64,000 bases of DNA from Brassica napus (Eukaryota > Streptophyta > Magnoliopsida > Brassicales > Brassicaceae): positions 6,905,726 to 6,969,725 of the forward strand of contig NC_063448.1 in NCBI RefSeq assembly GCF_020379485.1, in the 5' to 3' direction. The position numbers and the translations under genes are program-made. Shown piece after piece: positions 1 to 12,503 of the stretch. Position 1 is the stretch's first letter; each line of letters opens with the position of its first letter. The notes beneath the pieces were generated by a model that saw nothing but the letters and a program-made list of their open reading frames with translations, did no database searches and was not told the DNA's origin.

Positions 1-380
1 GGCATTCAAATGGGTCATGTATTAAGTGAACAGGATAACTGTGACTTAGTTTTGCACAACAGGTGGATCGAACTTGAAATGTATTAGCATCTCACTCCCG
101 CCTCCTTACCACCCGGCCACAATCACCCGGTCATCTTTGATTCTTTTTAATTGAGTTAAAAGTTCGTAAACAGACCATTCTTCCAAGAAAAAATTTATAT
201 CAGTAATTTTTCGATCAACAATTTTATTTGCCGCATGTATGTCAGTTTTAATTCTTTTTTTTTGGAGTAAGATGTCGGTTTAACTTGCTTCAGCGAAAAC
301 TATGAACATCCATGCGTAATAGTTTTATTTTTGAGCAAATTGGGTTAAAACCAATGAAAGATAGGGAAATTAAGTATCTA
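1..380. other. Intergenic DNA, no gene seen
   Basis: AT-rich sequence left of the hAT element. I see no coding frame, RNA gene or element end in it. The last bases are the target site that was duplicated when the hAT element inserted. Confidence 0.6.
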
Positions 381-388
381 CCAAAAAC

Positions 389-3300
389 CAATGTTTTTAA
401 ACCCGGACCGGACCGCCGGTCCGACCGGGTTCAACCGCGAACCGGACATCAGTCTGGGTTGGGTTGATGCCAAAACCCAACTACAATTGAACCGGTAAAA
501 AAATCATATTGAACCGTTAAAAACCCAGGAACCGTTGACCCAACGAACCGGTAAAACCCTGGTTCGTTTAAAAACCAAAATTTTGTTTAAAAAATAATTA
601 GTTTTTCCTTTTTAAATAGGGTTTGTTAACAAACTGCAATTCACAAGGTATTGCCGTGTTTGACGTCTTATACTTTTGAGTCGTTGGCGTCTCTGCAAGT
701 TACATCTCACGACTCACAAAGTCACAAGGTATTTTCTACATCTCAAGGTATTGTTTTTGTGGGTGAGACTAATAATTAAAAACTTATGTTTGTGTCTTTG
801 ATGTCTCTGCAAAACTTTTGCAGTGTACTTAGGATGGAAGATAATGATCAAGAAATTCCACTTTCATCAAATTCAAACACAGAACATCAACAACCATCAC
901 AACGTTCCACTCGTCAAAAGATTTAGCATGGACATATGTCACTCATACTTTAGATTCAAAGGGGAAAACCATTCTTACATGTAACTTTTGTGGTAAGGTT
1001 AATCATGGAGGTGGAATCAATAGAATGAAACAACATATGGCGGGAGTGAAAGGAAGCACAAACGGATGCACAAAGGTTCCTCCAGAAGTTCAACACACAA
1101 TGAGAAAATCACTGAAAGAAAATGAGAAAAAAGCAAAACAGAAGCGAGGAGTGAATATGCAACTTCACGATGTTGATGATGGTGAAGGTTCTACTCAAGT
1201 TTGTGTGCCTACAAGTCAGAAAAGAAAGGTCGGTACGGATGTAAACTCTTACTTTAAAAGGGGTCTAGAAGATCAGACACAGCCAACTATAAAATCATGC
1301 TTGCAAAGTAAGGAAAAGGTTCATGATGCTGATAGCATTATTTTTCTATGATGTATGTATGCCTATGAATGCAGTTAATTCTAGGTTCTATCAGCCTATG
1401 ATCAGCAAAATTGCAAGCATGGGTCATGGTTATGTAGGGCCTTCTTATCATGCTTTAAAGGTTGGTTTACTACGTGATGCAAAGCTGCAAGTTTCTTTGA
1501 TTATCGACTCTTTAAGGAGTACATGGGCTGATAGTGGTTGTACTTTGATGGGAGATGGATGGAAAGATACTAGGCAAAGGCCATTGATTAATTTTTTGGT
1601 CTACTGTCCTAAGGGGATAACTTTCATCAAGTCTGTTGATGCTTCAGGAATATGTACAAATGCAGAGAATTTGTGCAACCTATTTGCGGAGATTGTGGAG
1701 ATGATTGGACCACAAAATGTGGTCCATATGGTGACAGATAGCGCACCTAACTACAAAGCTGCTGGTGGTAGGCTTGTAGAAAGATATCCTACCATATACT
1801 GGTCACCGTGTGCTGCTCACTGCATTAACTTGATATTAGAAGATGTGGGAAAGCTGCCTCATGTGCATAATTTAACCAGCAATGCATCAAAGATCATTGT
1901 ATTTGTGTATAACCATAAGCATATTTTGAACTAGTTGAGAAACAGGCCGGATTGGAGAGAGATAATTCGCCCTGGGGAAACTCGGTTTGCTACAAGTTTC
2001 ATAGCTTTACAAAGTTTACATGCCCATAAAGATATTTTGCAGAGTATGGTTGTTGATGAGGAGTTCAGAAAAATCTCAAGATCTGAGAAAGCAAAACTTG
2101 TGAAACAGCTTATCTTTAATGAAGACTTTTGGAAGGAGTGCTTTATGATTGTGCAGATTATGACTCCGTTGATCCGTTTGTTGCGTATTTGTGATGCTGA
2201 TGAGAAACCATCGTTGCCTTATGTATATGAAGGGATGTATAGGGCACGGCTAGGCATCAAAAATATATTCAAGAAAGAAAAGCCTCTTTATAGGTCTTAT
2301 ACGAGGATCATTGACAATAGGTGGGATAGGATGTTGCGTAGTGATATCTATGCTGCAGCTTATTTTTTGAATCCTGCCTTCTTGTATGACCAAAAGAACT
2401 TCTGCGATAAAGCCGAGATTACAAGAGGAGTGCTAAATCTGATTGAGAAGCAGAAGGGCAGTCTAAGTGAAACAAAGTTGGTATCAACCCTTCGTTGCTA
2501 TAGAGATCGAGAACTTAATTTATCTCGAGAAATGGCACTTACTTGTAGCAAAACGACTCGACCCGGTAAGTAATGTCGTTATATTTATGCCAATATAACA
2601 TGTTTTCTTCTGGTCAGTTACTAATATATATTTTTATTATATTTACAGATGAATGGTGGAAACTATTTGGTTGTGATATTCCTGATTTGCAAAAGCTTGC
2701 AATCCGAATCCTTAGTCAAACAGCTTCTTCATCGGGATGTGAGCGAAACTGGAGTGTCTTTGAACGTATTCATACCAAAAAAAGAAACAAGCTAGAGCAT
2801 CAAAGACTCAATGATCTTGTATATGTTCACTACAACTTGCGTTTACAAAACAGGTTAGTTAGTTGTGAAGTTTATAACAAATATTTGTGTGTCATTATTC
2901 ATTTGGTAATACGCTATTGTTTCTTTACGTAGGTATGGGACAAGAAGATCATATGATCCCGTTGATTATGAGTCAATTGATAAAACTGAGTTTTGGATTG
3001 TGGAAGAAGAAGGAGAAGGAGAACTTGATTTTTCTGAATTAGAAGATAAACTTCTTGAAGAATATCCTAAAGATGGCGAAGAACTCAATCATGGTATGAT
3101 TTTGAATTTTATTTCAAAATATAGTCTTTTTAACTAATGTGTATATTTTTTAAAGGTGATGCAGATTAGAGTGATAAAGACTTGGAGAGCAAAATTTAAA
3201 TGTTTTTTTTCTTATAAATTTTAGATTTGGATTATTAAATTGTTTTATTACTTTTATTACATTTAAGTTTGTTATTTTTGAAGATTTTCTTAACATTAAG

Positions 3301-3469
3301 GTTATTGAAACATTTTATTTGAGATGATTTATCTTTGTAACAATATACATAGAAAACATCATTAGATTCAGCTTAATCTAAACGAACCGGATCGAACCCG
3401 GTCGAACCATAATGACCCCTGGCCCAAAATATTTCTGGTTCGCTCGCCGGTCCGGTTTTAAAAACATTG
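389..3469 (+). mobile_element. hAT-superfamily DNA transposon, full length but decayed
   Basis: Both ends are visible. The left end begins CAATGTTTTTAAA followed by CCGGACCGG; the right end is its inverted copy, finishing TTTAAAAACATTG. The element is flanked by a perfect 8-bp direct repeat CCAAAAAC at 381-388 and 3470-3477, the target-site duplication length of hAT transposons. Subterminal DNA at both ends is rich in the motif GAACCGG (about 400-560 and 3378-3455), likely transposase-binding repeats. The interior carries one transposase gene with BED zinc finger, DUF659-like region and C-terminal hAT dimerisation domain. The gene has two frameshifts and a stop, so the element is probably immobile unless helped in trans. 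Length is about 3.1 kb. Confidence 0.95.
834..3169 (+). pseudogene. hAT transposase (BED finger, DUF659, hAT C-terminal dimerisation), disrupted
   Basis: Cut-and-paste transposase of the enclosing element. The start ATG at 834 opens a short frame. One lost A near 918 shifts it into the frame carrying a BED-type finger (CNFCGK...HM, about 960-1040). A second frameshift lies near 1340, then a DUF659-like region (GDGW at about 1553; VTDSAPNYKAAGG and SPCAAHC at about 1732-1822). A TAG stop sits at 1932-1934 where relatives usually have Trp. Three introns with GT/AG borders can be placed: 2566-2648, 2854-2932 and 3094-3155. The dimerisation domain (SSSGCERNWSVFERIHTKKR) is in the exon 2649-2853. 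The last exon ends with TAG at 3167-3169. It is a pseudogene; the order of domains is complete. Confidence 0.92.
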
Positions 3470-3477
3470 CCAAAAAC

Positions 3478-4484
3478 AGTAAAACATAAAGTTGTCACTG
3501 GAAGTTAATGACGATAGTGTCCTTAGTAATCGTCCAATCGATTTTTCTGTGGTAGGATACCTACAATAACTAGTTGGCAGGCACAATTTCTTTAGATTTG
3601 TAAAAAATTTGGGAATAAATTATAAAAAAATAATTAAAAAAATTGTAAAGATACGTACGTGTTAACTTATATTTGGGGTTTTCTCTCATTATTTTGTCTC
3701 CATCGAGTGAAAAGGAATTAAACATGTTTTCTTTCTCTCAACTCTCTATGCATTTTTCAGAAAGTAAAACCATTATTTTTTAATTTTTTGATCTCCGATC
3801 AGTTTGTAAAATATATTTTGTTCTTCATCTGAATCATTTTGTTTCATATGGGTGATAAAATTTCATTTGTTCGGAGTAGATCTCATTCCATAGATTGTTG
3901 TGTATCTCTTTTTTTTTACTCTTTTCTTTCTACAGATTTAATTAAAGAAAATGTGGTTCTGAATTCTGTAAGTCTCACCGACAGCTCAACGCAACATGCA
4001 TGGAGAAGGAAGATCTCCGCCGTTGCTACTCAGATTTGAGCGGGCTTTGTTGTTAAGTCATGGTGAAGATTCTCTATGGGTGATGGAAAAAGCACTTATA
4101 CCAATCACCAATAAATTCTCAAAACAAAATGAAGCATTCTATCTTTTGAACTTCATTGTCTTTCATTTCTCTACATCCTGGAGATTCTTCGGGTTACTCG
4201 ACGATCAAGACAACGCGTCTAGTCAACACGTCTCATTCCACCTACAGGACCCGAGGGTTTCGATTAAAGTTAGAGATTAGGTCTCATAACCCTCACAAAT
4301 AGGGATATGAGAATATGATAATTAGCAAGCTAACAAATTTATTAATGATTAAATAACAAATTATACAAGCAATTTTTAGTTTAGCCAGGTAACTGTTTTT
4401 GGGAATCAGAAGTGGTGAAGAAACTGTATTTTGATGTCTTCGAACATATATGTGAGTACAAAATATGGCATTATAAGTAAAAAT
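3478..4484. other. Intergenic DNA between hAT and CACTA elements
   Basis: About 1 kb of AT-rich sequence. Two short plus-strand frames exist (about 3839-4039 and 3996-4280) but neither resembles a known protein and they overlap. No element ends or RNA gene recognised. Confidence 0.5.
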
Positions 4485-4664
4485 ATAGTTTAGCCGGCTA
4501 ACAAATATATGTTGCACATCTATTAGATTGATTAACCAGATACTAAAACTTTGTTGATGTAAACATTATAAAAATAATTAGTTACGAAATTATGTTTCCG
4601 GCTAACTCAACTATAGGCTAACTCAACTATATTTCCTATCTAATATGTTGTCAAACTAGATGAA
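4485..4664 (+). repeat. Flank duplication, left copy
   Basis: The segment beginning TATAGTTTAG and ending ACTAGATGAA just before the CACTA terminus is repeated almost exactly at 8637-8804. The copies differ by three substitutions and by a 16-bp tandem duplication (GGCTAACTCAACTATA at 4600-4615 and 4616-4631) present only here. It is host DNA flanking the insertion, not part of the transposon. Confidence 0.9.
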
Positions 4665-4689
4665 CACTAGTAGAAAACTTCGAAATACA

Positions 4690-5170
4690 CACGTTTTGGA
4701 CACAGTAGTATCGTGACTTATTTTGTGTTAGTCACGACAAAGTCACATTTAGTCACGAAATAGGACAACGTGACAATCGGTGTCTTTTTCATGGCAAAAT
4801 AGACACGAATCGGTCACATATGTTTTCGTGACTAAACGTAGTCACGATTTGTCACAAACTATTTGTGACTAAAATGTCACGTTTTTGAAACCGTGTATAA
4901 ACCGTGGCTTTAAGAGTCACGAAATGACACTAGATAAACCGTGACTAAGACAATATCTAATCAAATAATGGTAAACTTTAGTCTCATTCTATTTCGTGAT
5001 TAAAGTGTGACTTTTCCAACAAAAAAATGACATAGACTTTACATCAAAGTCAGAAAACGGGACTGTTTTGGCTGGGAATATATTCGAATTTGGTTGGTCA
5101 CAGTAGCCATCGTGACAAAAACATGTCATATCTAGTCACGGTTTCATTATTGTGACAATTTCCGTGACTA
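4690..5170. repeat. CACTA subterminal repeat region
   Basis: Many copies of a short motif around CGTGAC and its complement GTCACG occur in both orientations (for example near 4712, 4733, 4754, 4770, 4830, 4845, 4877, 4919, 5110, 5136). In En/Spm elements such arrays bind the element-encoded TNPA-type protein; that role is inferred here from position and motif density. Confidence 0.75.
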
Positions 5171-5313
5171 AAACAACACAAAACAAACACTTTCGTGGAA
5201 ATGAAGAACACAATATCAAACAAAGAAAACCTCTCCTCTCAATATTTTTTTGTGTTCTTGACACATTAGTGAACGTCTTTTCTCAACTCTTTCTTGTGCA
5301 TTCCATAATTTCA

Positions 5314-8300
5314 ATGTCTCATTTCTTTCAATCAAGAGAGTGGATGGATCGACATTTGGATCCAATCCAAAATTGTGTTTCTGAAGAATTTATGGAGGGA
5401 ATTGAAGTGTTTCTTGCTTTTGCTTGTAATCAAGAGTCTTATCAAGGAACAAGCACTATGTTGTGTCCGTGTGCACGATGCAAGAACCGGAAACAACGTG
5501 ATGCAAAGACGGTTTCTAAACATCTTTTCCGAGTAGGATTTACGGGGAATTACTATGTTTGGTCAAGTCATGGAGAAAGCTGTTACAATGTTGGACAATC
5601 TTCGGGGACAAGTCATTTTTATGGAGAAGAAGCACCAGAAGAAGCAGAAGGTACAAACTATCAAATTCCAAACGAAATGTACGTTAATAACCCATTTTCC
5701 AATATAAATATAAATTTGGAAGAAGAGGTTGAAGTAACCTCTACATTGGAGTATGTGGTGGAAGCGGGTAATGAAGAAACATATCACGATAACGTTTTTA
5801 GAGCCTATGAAGATGCAAGCCAACCACTTTATGACGGATGTTCTGAAGGAATTTCTCAACTATACTTGGCTTCACGCAAAAACTGATTACAATTTGCCAG
5901 AAGCTTGTATCGACGAGATATCACAAACTTTTAAAGATGTTCTACCGAAGCCGAATAAAGCGCCATCATCTTATTATGAAACGAAGAAGCTGGCCCGATC
6001 ACTTGGCCTCCCTGTTGTAAAGATTGATATTTGTGAGGATAGCTGCATGTTGTTTTGGAAAGAAGATAAATAGCTTTTGGCATGTCGGTTTTGTGGTAAA
6101 TACATATACCATCCAAACAGAGGAAGAGGAAAAAACCGTCCTAAACAGAGGATGTTTTATATGCCGATTACGAAACGGCTGAAACGTCTATGCCAAGTAG
6201 AGAAAACTGCATCACATATGCGATGGCACGCAGAGCATAATTCTCCTGAAGGAGAAATGCATCACCCATCAGATGGAGCGGCATGGAAGCATTTTAATGG
6301 GGTATATCCTCAATTCGCTGCTGAAAGTCGTAACATTTATTTAGGCTTATCGACAGATGGATTTAATCCTATCGGTATGAATGGTGAAGCACATTCGATT
6401 TGGCCCGTTATCGTAACTCCATATAACTTACCACCTGGTATGTGTATGAAAAGGGAATATTTATATCTGTCGATACTAGTTCCCGGGCCAAAACATCCGA
6501 AAAAAGTCTAGATATTTATCTTCAGCCGCTGATTGAAGAATTACAAAGTTTATGGAGTGAGGGGGTGGAAGCTTATGATATCTCAAAGAAAAAAAGATTC
6601 ACAATGCGAGCTGCACTGATGTGGACAATAAGCGACTTTCCAGCATATGCAATGCTTTCTGGTTGGATGACGCATGGTAGATTAGCGTGTCCATATTGTT
6701 TAGATGATACAAAGGATTTTTGGTTACAAAATGGAAGGAAACATAGTTGGTTTGATTGTCACAAAATGTTTTTGCCTCAGAATCATCCTTACCGGTGAAA
6801 TGTTAAACGCGTTTCGGCGGGGACAAACAGTAACAGATGATCCACCCCCGTGGCTGATTGGAGAAGAAATTCTTCATGAAAGAATAAACAACATTAAGGG
6901 GTTGTCCAAAACAGTTGATTGTGGAGGAAAAGGACACGAGAAGGCTGCACAGACGATATCTGGCTATGGAAAGGATCATAACTGGGTGAAGAAGAGTATT
7001 TTTTGGGATTTGCCATATTGGGAGAACCTTCTTCTTCGACACAACATTGACTTCATGCATGTGGAGAAAAACTTTTTTGATAATCTCACCAACACTGTGT
7101 TGAATGTTCCTGGAAAGAGATAACATTAAATCGAGGATGGATCTCCCTAATATATGTAGAAGACAATCTCTACATTTAAACGAAGATGGAACTATGCCTG
7201 TGCCGATATTTAGGTTGTCAAATGAAGAAAAAAGGCAATTTCTCTCATGGCTGAAGAATGATATAAAATTTCCAGATGGATACGCTTCAAAATTTAGTCG
7301 GTGCATTGATGAAACAAATATGAAGCTATCAGGGTTGAAAAGTCATGATTGTCACGTTATTATGCAACGTCTTTATCCATTTGCATTTCGTGAACTCCTT
7401 CCGAAACATGTTCATACCGCAAATTCAGGTTATTACTTAATTATAAGATTTGTTGAACTATATTTTTATTATTTAATGTTTCTTACTTACTAATAATTGT
7501 ATTTAAATTTGCAGAGATTGCACTTTTCTTTCGTGATATCTCAGCAAAGATATTGCGCACCGAAGATGTTGTCCTTTTGAAAGAAAATATAGGGGTGAGA
7601 AGCTTTGTAATTTGAAGAAGATATTTCCTCCATCGTTCTTTAATGTCATGGAACATCTTCCTGTGCATCTACCAGATGAAGCTGCTTTAGGTGGTCCTGT
7701 CCAATATAGATGGATGTATGTCTTTGAAAGGTACATGTATCATCTGAAAAAAATGGTAAAAAACAAGGCAAATATTGCAGGGTCCATTGTTGCACAATGT
7801 TTGAATGAGGAGATATCAACTGCATCTGCAACTTACTTTGGGAAAGTTCGATTTACTTATACTTATGAAGATGTACCAAATTTGTTTTATCATGAAGGTC
7901 GGGTCAGTGGAAAAGCCACCACGAGATGGTTAACAGATGTTGACTTCACCGTCTTGCAAACATTTATGTTGCTCAATTGCGATGTGTTTGAACCTTATGA
8001 AAGGTAATATTTTGAATTTAGATTTATATCATCCTATTATATAATGAGGGTCTGAGTCACGTTTTTTGCACATGATGTTTGATGAGTTCGTGATGGAAGC
8101 AAACCCAAATATTACTAGTAATGATCTACAGAGAGCGAAAGATCAACATTTTGCAAAATGGGTGAAAGACTTCGTAAGTTTTGCTTAATTAACTTGAGAC
8201 TTTTGTAATTATTAAATTTTGTAAAATAAAAAAATAACAAAATTTTATAATTCATTATGCCAACATTACAGATTACAAATGCCAGTGAAACATATAAGTT

Positions 8301-8640
8301 CCCTTTATGGATGTTGGATTTCATTCAAGGACCGTATCATAATTACACATCGTGGCCGATATATTTCTCGCGAGGATATTGCTTCCACACACATAGCCAT
8401 GGCCAAGATAAAAATACCCAATATTATGGTGTGTATGTCCGTGGAACCACCGAGACCGAGTATTATGGGCTGATAGAAGAAATCATGATGATCGAGTACG
8501 GTGGTGCTGTTGGCTTGAAAGCCATGATTTTCAAATGTAAGTGGTTTGATACAGTAGTGGGTCGTGGAATGCGTAAGTATAAGTCGGGGATCGTTGATGT
8601 GTCCCCCCGTGGCCAATATGAGAAATATGATCATTTTATA
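5314..8640 (+). pseudogene. CACTA TNP2-like transposase (Transpos_assoc, TNP2, DUF4218, DUF4216), broken
   Basis: The ATG at 5314 opens a transposase-associated domain (REWMDRHL..., Cys-rich CPCARCKN at about 5467). After a frameshift near 5830 come the TNP2-domain blocks, including HMRWHAEH (about 6216) and CPYCLDDTKDFWLQNGRKH (about 6688). A TAG stop is at 6074-6076, a frameshift near 6480, and a TGA near 6796 followed by a further frameshift. Another frameshift near 7118 precedes an intron of about 7429-7514, and one more near 7600 precedes the DUF4218 block (FPPSFFNVMEHLPVHLP, about 7615). Introns at about 8005 and 8175-8271 lead into DUF4216 (KAMIFKCKWFDT, about 8518), which ends mid-domain at the truncation. 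Nonfunctional. Confidence 0.92.
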
Positions 8641-8804
8641 GTTTAGTCGGCTAACAAATATATGTTGCACATCTATTAGATTGATTAACCAGATACTAAA
8701 ACTTTGTTGATGTAAACATTATAAAAATAATTAGTTACGAAATTATGTTTCCGACTAACTCAACTATATTTCCTATCTAATATGTTGTCAAACTAGGTGA
8801 ATTA
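8637..8804 (+). repeat. Flank duplication, right copy
   Basis: Near-identical to 4485-4664. It ends at GGTGAA and then runs directly into TTAATTTTTT, so it looks like the uninterrupted pre-insertion target. It abuts the truncated CACTA transposase gene on its left. It lacks the 16-bp tandem duplication seen in the left copy. Confidence 0.88.
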
Positions 8805-10005
8805 ATTTTTTTATTCAAATTGAAAAAATAATCAAATGATGTATCATTTCGTCCTAACCACCATTTTATCCATAATTCGTTTCTATAATTTTATTAACCA
8901 ACCAACAATGTTGTGTATCATGGCTAATATATTACGTAAATGTCTACTATATTAGTTTATTGCGATGCACTAACATATTTAATATATTATGTGAACGTCT
9001 ACTATGCACCATAATGAAGGTGATAGTGATCAATCTAAATGTTTGTTATGTACTAAGATATCCGGCTAATGGAATTGAGTTACCTATACTAAATATTATA
9101 CATATCTAATGTACAAGATTAATTGATATAATATTATTTACACGGCTAAATATATGTTCTCAAAGTCCAGGACAAGAGATCAAACTCTAACACCTTCTCA
9201 GCCAAATCATCATCATCATTACCAAAAGTTTCTTTCATCTTCTTCTTTCTGAGATATAAAAGATTCAAAGTCGTGTTCCATGGATCCAAGTTGCATGGTA
9301 AAAAGACTGAGATCCACTAACTTCTCAGAGACAAAAGCAAAATTCAATTCAACTTTTATCAGAACTTGGTCTCACTTGATAGTTGACTGTTCTATGATGT
9401 TTTGTTTCTATTTCTATCTGTCAAATCCAAAAGAGAATTGCAACAGAGAAAAAAAATTCATCAATCTTTTGAGTTCCACATGTTTTACGCTATGGTGAAA
9501 TCATAACTGGGTCTTTTACAATAGCGAAAAATCTCTTCAGGATTGGACATGTTGGTGATTGCCCATCGTTGTTCTCCATTTACAAGTTTCCCAAACAACA
9601 AATTCTAGAAATTTTCAAGAACAAATTGTTTCTAGGCGAGAAAGAAGAATATTCTTGCAGAAGAAATATGAAAGAGAAAGAAAGCTATTGATTTTTAATT
9701 TTGAAAAAGTTTGTAATAATTCAGAGAGATACGAGAAAGAACTCATGATGATTTGACATGGGAAAGAGATATTAGTATAGAAGATAAGATCTTAGCAAAT
9801 CTTAGTATTAGATTTTGCCTATATACAATTGTAGAGTACGTTATAATATATATGTAGGGGTAGCAATGTCACAGATAAATATACACAGTGGTCTGAATAG
9901 TGATAATTTGTAAAGAGTTAAACAGCCAAAAGTTATTTGGTAGGAATGCCTAGTTTCTCTTTATTTTTTGCTTGTTTGATTACAGTGCGGTCCCGGTAAA
10001 TGCAT
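8805..10005. other. Intergenic DNA, no gene recognised
   Basis: About 1.2 kb of AT-rich sequence. Two short plus-strand frames (9280-9498 and 9559-9756) lie near a GATATAAAAGATTC stretch at about 9251 that could be a TATA box, but the predicted peptides match nothing I know. A decayed gene fragment is possible. Confidence 0.45.
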
Positions 10006-10044
10006 AATGACTAAGATTTTTTTTTTTGATCAAAATGACTAAGA
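10006..10044. repeat. Micro-insertion 1: T-run with 11-bp direct repeats
   Basis: AATGACTAAGA at 10006-10016 is repeated at 10034-10044. Between them is a 17-bp T-run ending GATCAA, that is TTGATC plus A-run on the minus strand. The right copy overlaps the Harbinger left border, so this insertion hit the element's edge. Confidence 0.8.
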
Positions 10045-10344
10045 GAAACATTATTGGTAGGACCAAATTGTGTGTCCTTAGGTTATTTTTTTATTTTTTT
10101 ATGTTAAGAGACAAAGGTAAGGACAGTTGCCAAAAATGTAGATTATGGTAGGACTTTTTGTTGTCTCTTAATAAATTAATTGTTTATTTTAATAGGAAAT
10201 GAGATATATAAAAGATAAGTTTAAAATAAAACATATAACATTAAAATTGAAAACATAAGAAAATTACAAAGTTGCCAAAAAAAATTACAAAGATCATAAA
10301 TAAAAGCAAACAAACATTTTTGTCAATTCATAAAAACTTAAAAA

Positions 10345-11627
10345 TTATATGTTATTTGGAAGATGTCCAAATTTAGCCCATATATTTTCAATCAAATCAT
10401 TTTTTAATTGTTGATGGGCTTTTGCATTCCGAAGTCTCGTTCGACGATCATTTGTGGTGTCGAGATTGTCGTGATTTGTAGGCATCCCGATGGAAAATGT
10501 ATGCTCCACATCTTCTTCTTGTTGAAATTCAAAAACGTTATACTGAGTGAATGACTCTCGTTCATCTTTGACAATCATATTATGGAGTATGATACATGCT
10601 CTCATAATATTTGTTATTTTGTCTTTATCTCATAACTTAGATGGATTTTTGACAACGGCAAATCTAGCTTGCAGGACTCCAAAGATACGTTCAACATCTT
10701 TTTCGCACAGGTTCTTGGGTTTTAGCAAATAATGAATTTTTCTCACCTTGGGGTAGTCGGATAGATTGAATAAAAGTCACCCATTTCGGATAAATACCAT
10801 ATGTGAGATAATAAGCCAAATGATACTCAATTCCGTTGACACAGAAGTTTACTTGTGGCGCTATTCCGTTAATAATGTCATCGAAAACAGGTGATCTATC
10901 AAGAATATTAAGACCGTTCATAGTACCTGGAGCTCCAAAAAAAGTGTGTCATATCCAGAGGTCATATGAAGCTACCGCCTCCAACACAATTGTTGGTTTT
11001 TCGGTTCCTCGTGAATACATTCTTTTCCAAGCGGTGGGGCAATTCTTCCACTCCCAGTGCATACAATCGATGCTTCCAACCATCCTCGGAAATCCACGTT
11101 GTTACCCAATATGGAGTAGTCTTTCCAGATCCTCCAGTGAGGGACGTCTTAGATATTCATCGCCAAACAAGCTGATTATTCCGGCGGTAAAATTGTGCAA
11201 ACGTTTTCGAGCAGTTGTTTCAGCAAGTCGGACATATTCGTCAACTGTATCAGCCCCACCACCATATGCCAATTGACGAATTGCTGCAATACATATTTGG
11301 AAGGGTGATAAACTAGACCGTCCGGCTGCATCTTGTGTTGGTTGAAAATACGGTACTTCTGTGGAGAGACGATGCACAATACGCATGAACAATGATTTGT
11401 TCATTCGAAACCGTCGCCGGAATAAATTGTGAGTATATGTTGGAGTGTCGCTAAAATAATCATTCCAAAGCGTCTCGTGGCCTTCTTCCCGGTTTATGTC
11501 GATAAAAATACATTTTTCGCTCTTTTGGTTCTGGAAAAAGATCAGGGTTTTCAAAAAAATCATCAAACATGTTATTAAAATCATCATCATCATCTTTGTG
11601 GTAATGATAATGGGAAGAAGAAGCCAT
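10345..11627 (-). pseudogene. PIF/Harbinger transposase (DDE_Tnp_4, ALP1/HARBI1-like), disrupted
   Basis: DDE-type transposase of the enclosing element. The best start is the ATG at 11627 (MASSSHYHYHK, followed by a run of Asp). A frameshift near 11515 enters the frame with EEGHETLWNDYF and FRRRFRMNKSLFMRIV. It has a TAA stop near 11102 just before GFPRMVGSIDCMHWEWKNC, which contains the first catalytic Asp. Next are a TGA near 10955 (LWI-stop-HTFFG), a one-base shift near 10712 before KDVERIFGVLQARF, and a TGA near 10630 (PSKL-stop-DKDK). The C terminus is NIMRACIILHNMIV to the stop at 10345. Two of the stops replace expected Trp codons. Family length is about 400 residues; all blocks are present but no intact frame exists. 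Confidence 0.92.
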
Positions 11628-11945
11628 TTAAAATTTTAAAAAGAGAGAAAATGTTTTTAAAGTGAGCATACGAGAGATGATTTGAATATATGTTATGAGA
11701 GAAGATGATGATGTATTTATAGAAACTAAAAAATGTATCTTGTGATATTTGAAATATACATCTTGTGATGACATCTTGTTTTCTTGTGGAAGAAACAAAC
11801 AACCCATGTGACTCTAGAGTACATCTTGTGATACTATAGTACAAAGATGAGAGAATGAGTTCAAAGAGTACAAATTACACATTAAACAAAGACATAGAGA
11901 GTACAAATTACACATTAAACAAAGCCGAGAAAGAGTTCAAATTCA

Positions 11946-12503
11946 TTACAAATTACACATAAAACTAAGACCATAACTCATTACACATGAAACTAATACC
12001 AAAACCATAACACGAACAAAGTATTCAAAGCCATTGGTAAACCTGGATTTCTTCTTAGCTAACTCACACACTATCTTCTCTAGCCTAACCAGTTTCTGCT
12101 CAGTCTCATAGTCACTCAACAAGGTTAGAGTTTCAACCTTTTCAGCCAATTGAAGTGTGTGTCTATCCCTGGCTCTCATCTCCTCCATAACCGCCACATC
12201 CCACCATTTCCATACATGGCACTCTCCATCATCAACATTATCACAAATGTAGTATCTTCTTACCAGATCATTTCTAGTGTAAGATGTGGCTAGAACAGGT
12301 TGACTACCACAGTAGCATGTCTGCGGAAATCCAAACTCAACCTCGGGTTGAGGAGGGTACTGAGCCGACGCACCATAATTGTAGCTTATCTCAGCTCGGT
12401 CTCGACGTATAAGATCTTCTGTCTCGTTGTAGCTACTGTCAGCTGTCTCCCCACCATACTCCTCTGATTCAGAAGGCTGGCTGTAGCTACAGTCATGCCC
12501 CAT
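11946..12503 (-). CDS. GRF-type zinc-finger protein, 185 aa
   Basis: Open 185-residue frame starting MGHDCSYSQPSESE. A GRF-like zinc finger is visible at about residues 62-105 (CYCGSQPVL, then RRYYICDN and the WKWWD block). This is followed by a charged, probably coiled-coil stretch (about 110-155) and a hydrophobic C-terminal segment (about 160-183) that could anchor it in a membrane. Proteins of this design are numerous in Brassicaceae (At4g04775-like, name from memory) and their function is unknown. A 3' splice acceptor (T-run then CAG) lies just upstream of the ATG, suggesting a 5'-UTR intron. It sits between the transposase and ORF1 inside the Harbinger element in the same orientation, so it is probably transposon cargo. 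Confidence 0.75.
   Translation of the reverse strand: MGHDCSYSQPSESEEYGGETADSSYNETEDLIRRDRAEISYNYGASAQYPPQPEVEFGFPQTCYCGSQPVLATSYTRNDLVRRYYICDNVDDGECHVWKWWDVAVMEEMRARDRHTLQLAEKVETLTLLSDYETEQKLVRLEKIVCELAKKKSRFTNGFEYFVRVMVLVLVSCVMSYGLSFMCNL

Larger units (their letters stand above)
4665..8640 (+). mobile_element. CACTA (En/Spm-type) DNA transposon, 3'-truncated
   Basis: The left end starts with the diagnostic CACTAGTAGAAAA at 4665, followed by a subterminal array of short CGTGAC/GTCACG motifs and then a TNP2-like transposase gene. No inverted CTACTAGTG end exists on the right. Coding similarity stops abruptly at about 8637-8640 inside the DUF4216 region and the sequence switches to a second copy of the left flanking DNA. 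The element has therefore lost its 3' part, including the right inverted repeat, and cannot move on its own. The coding part carries several frameshifts and stops. Confidence 0.93.
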
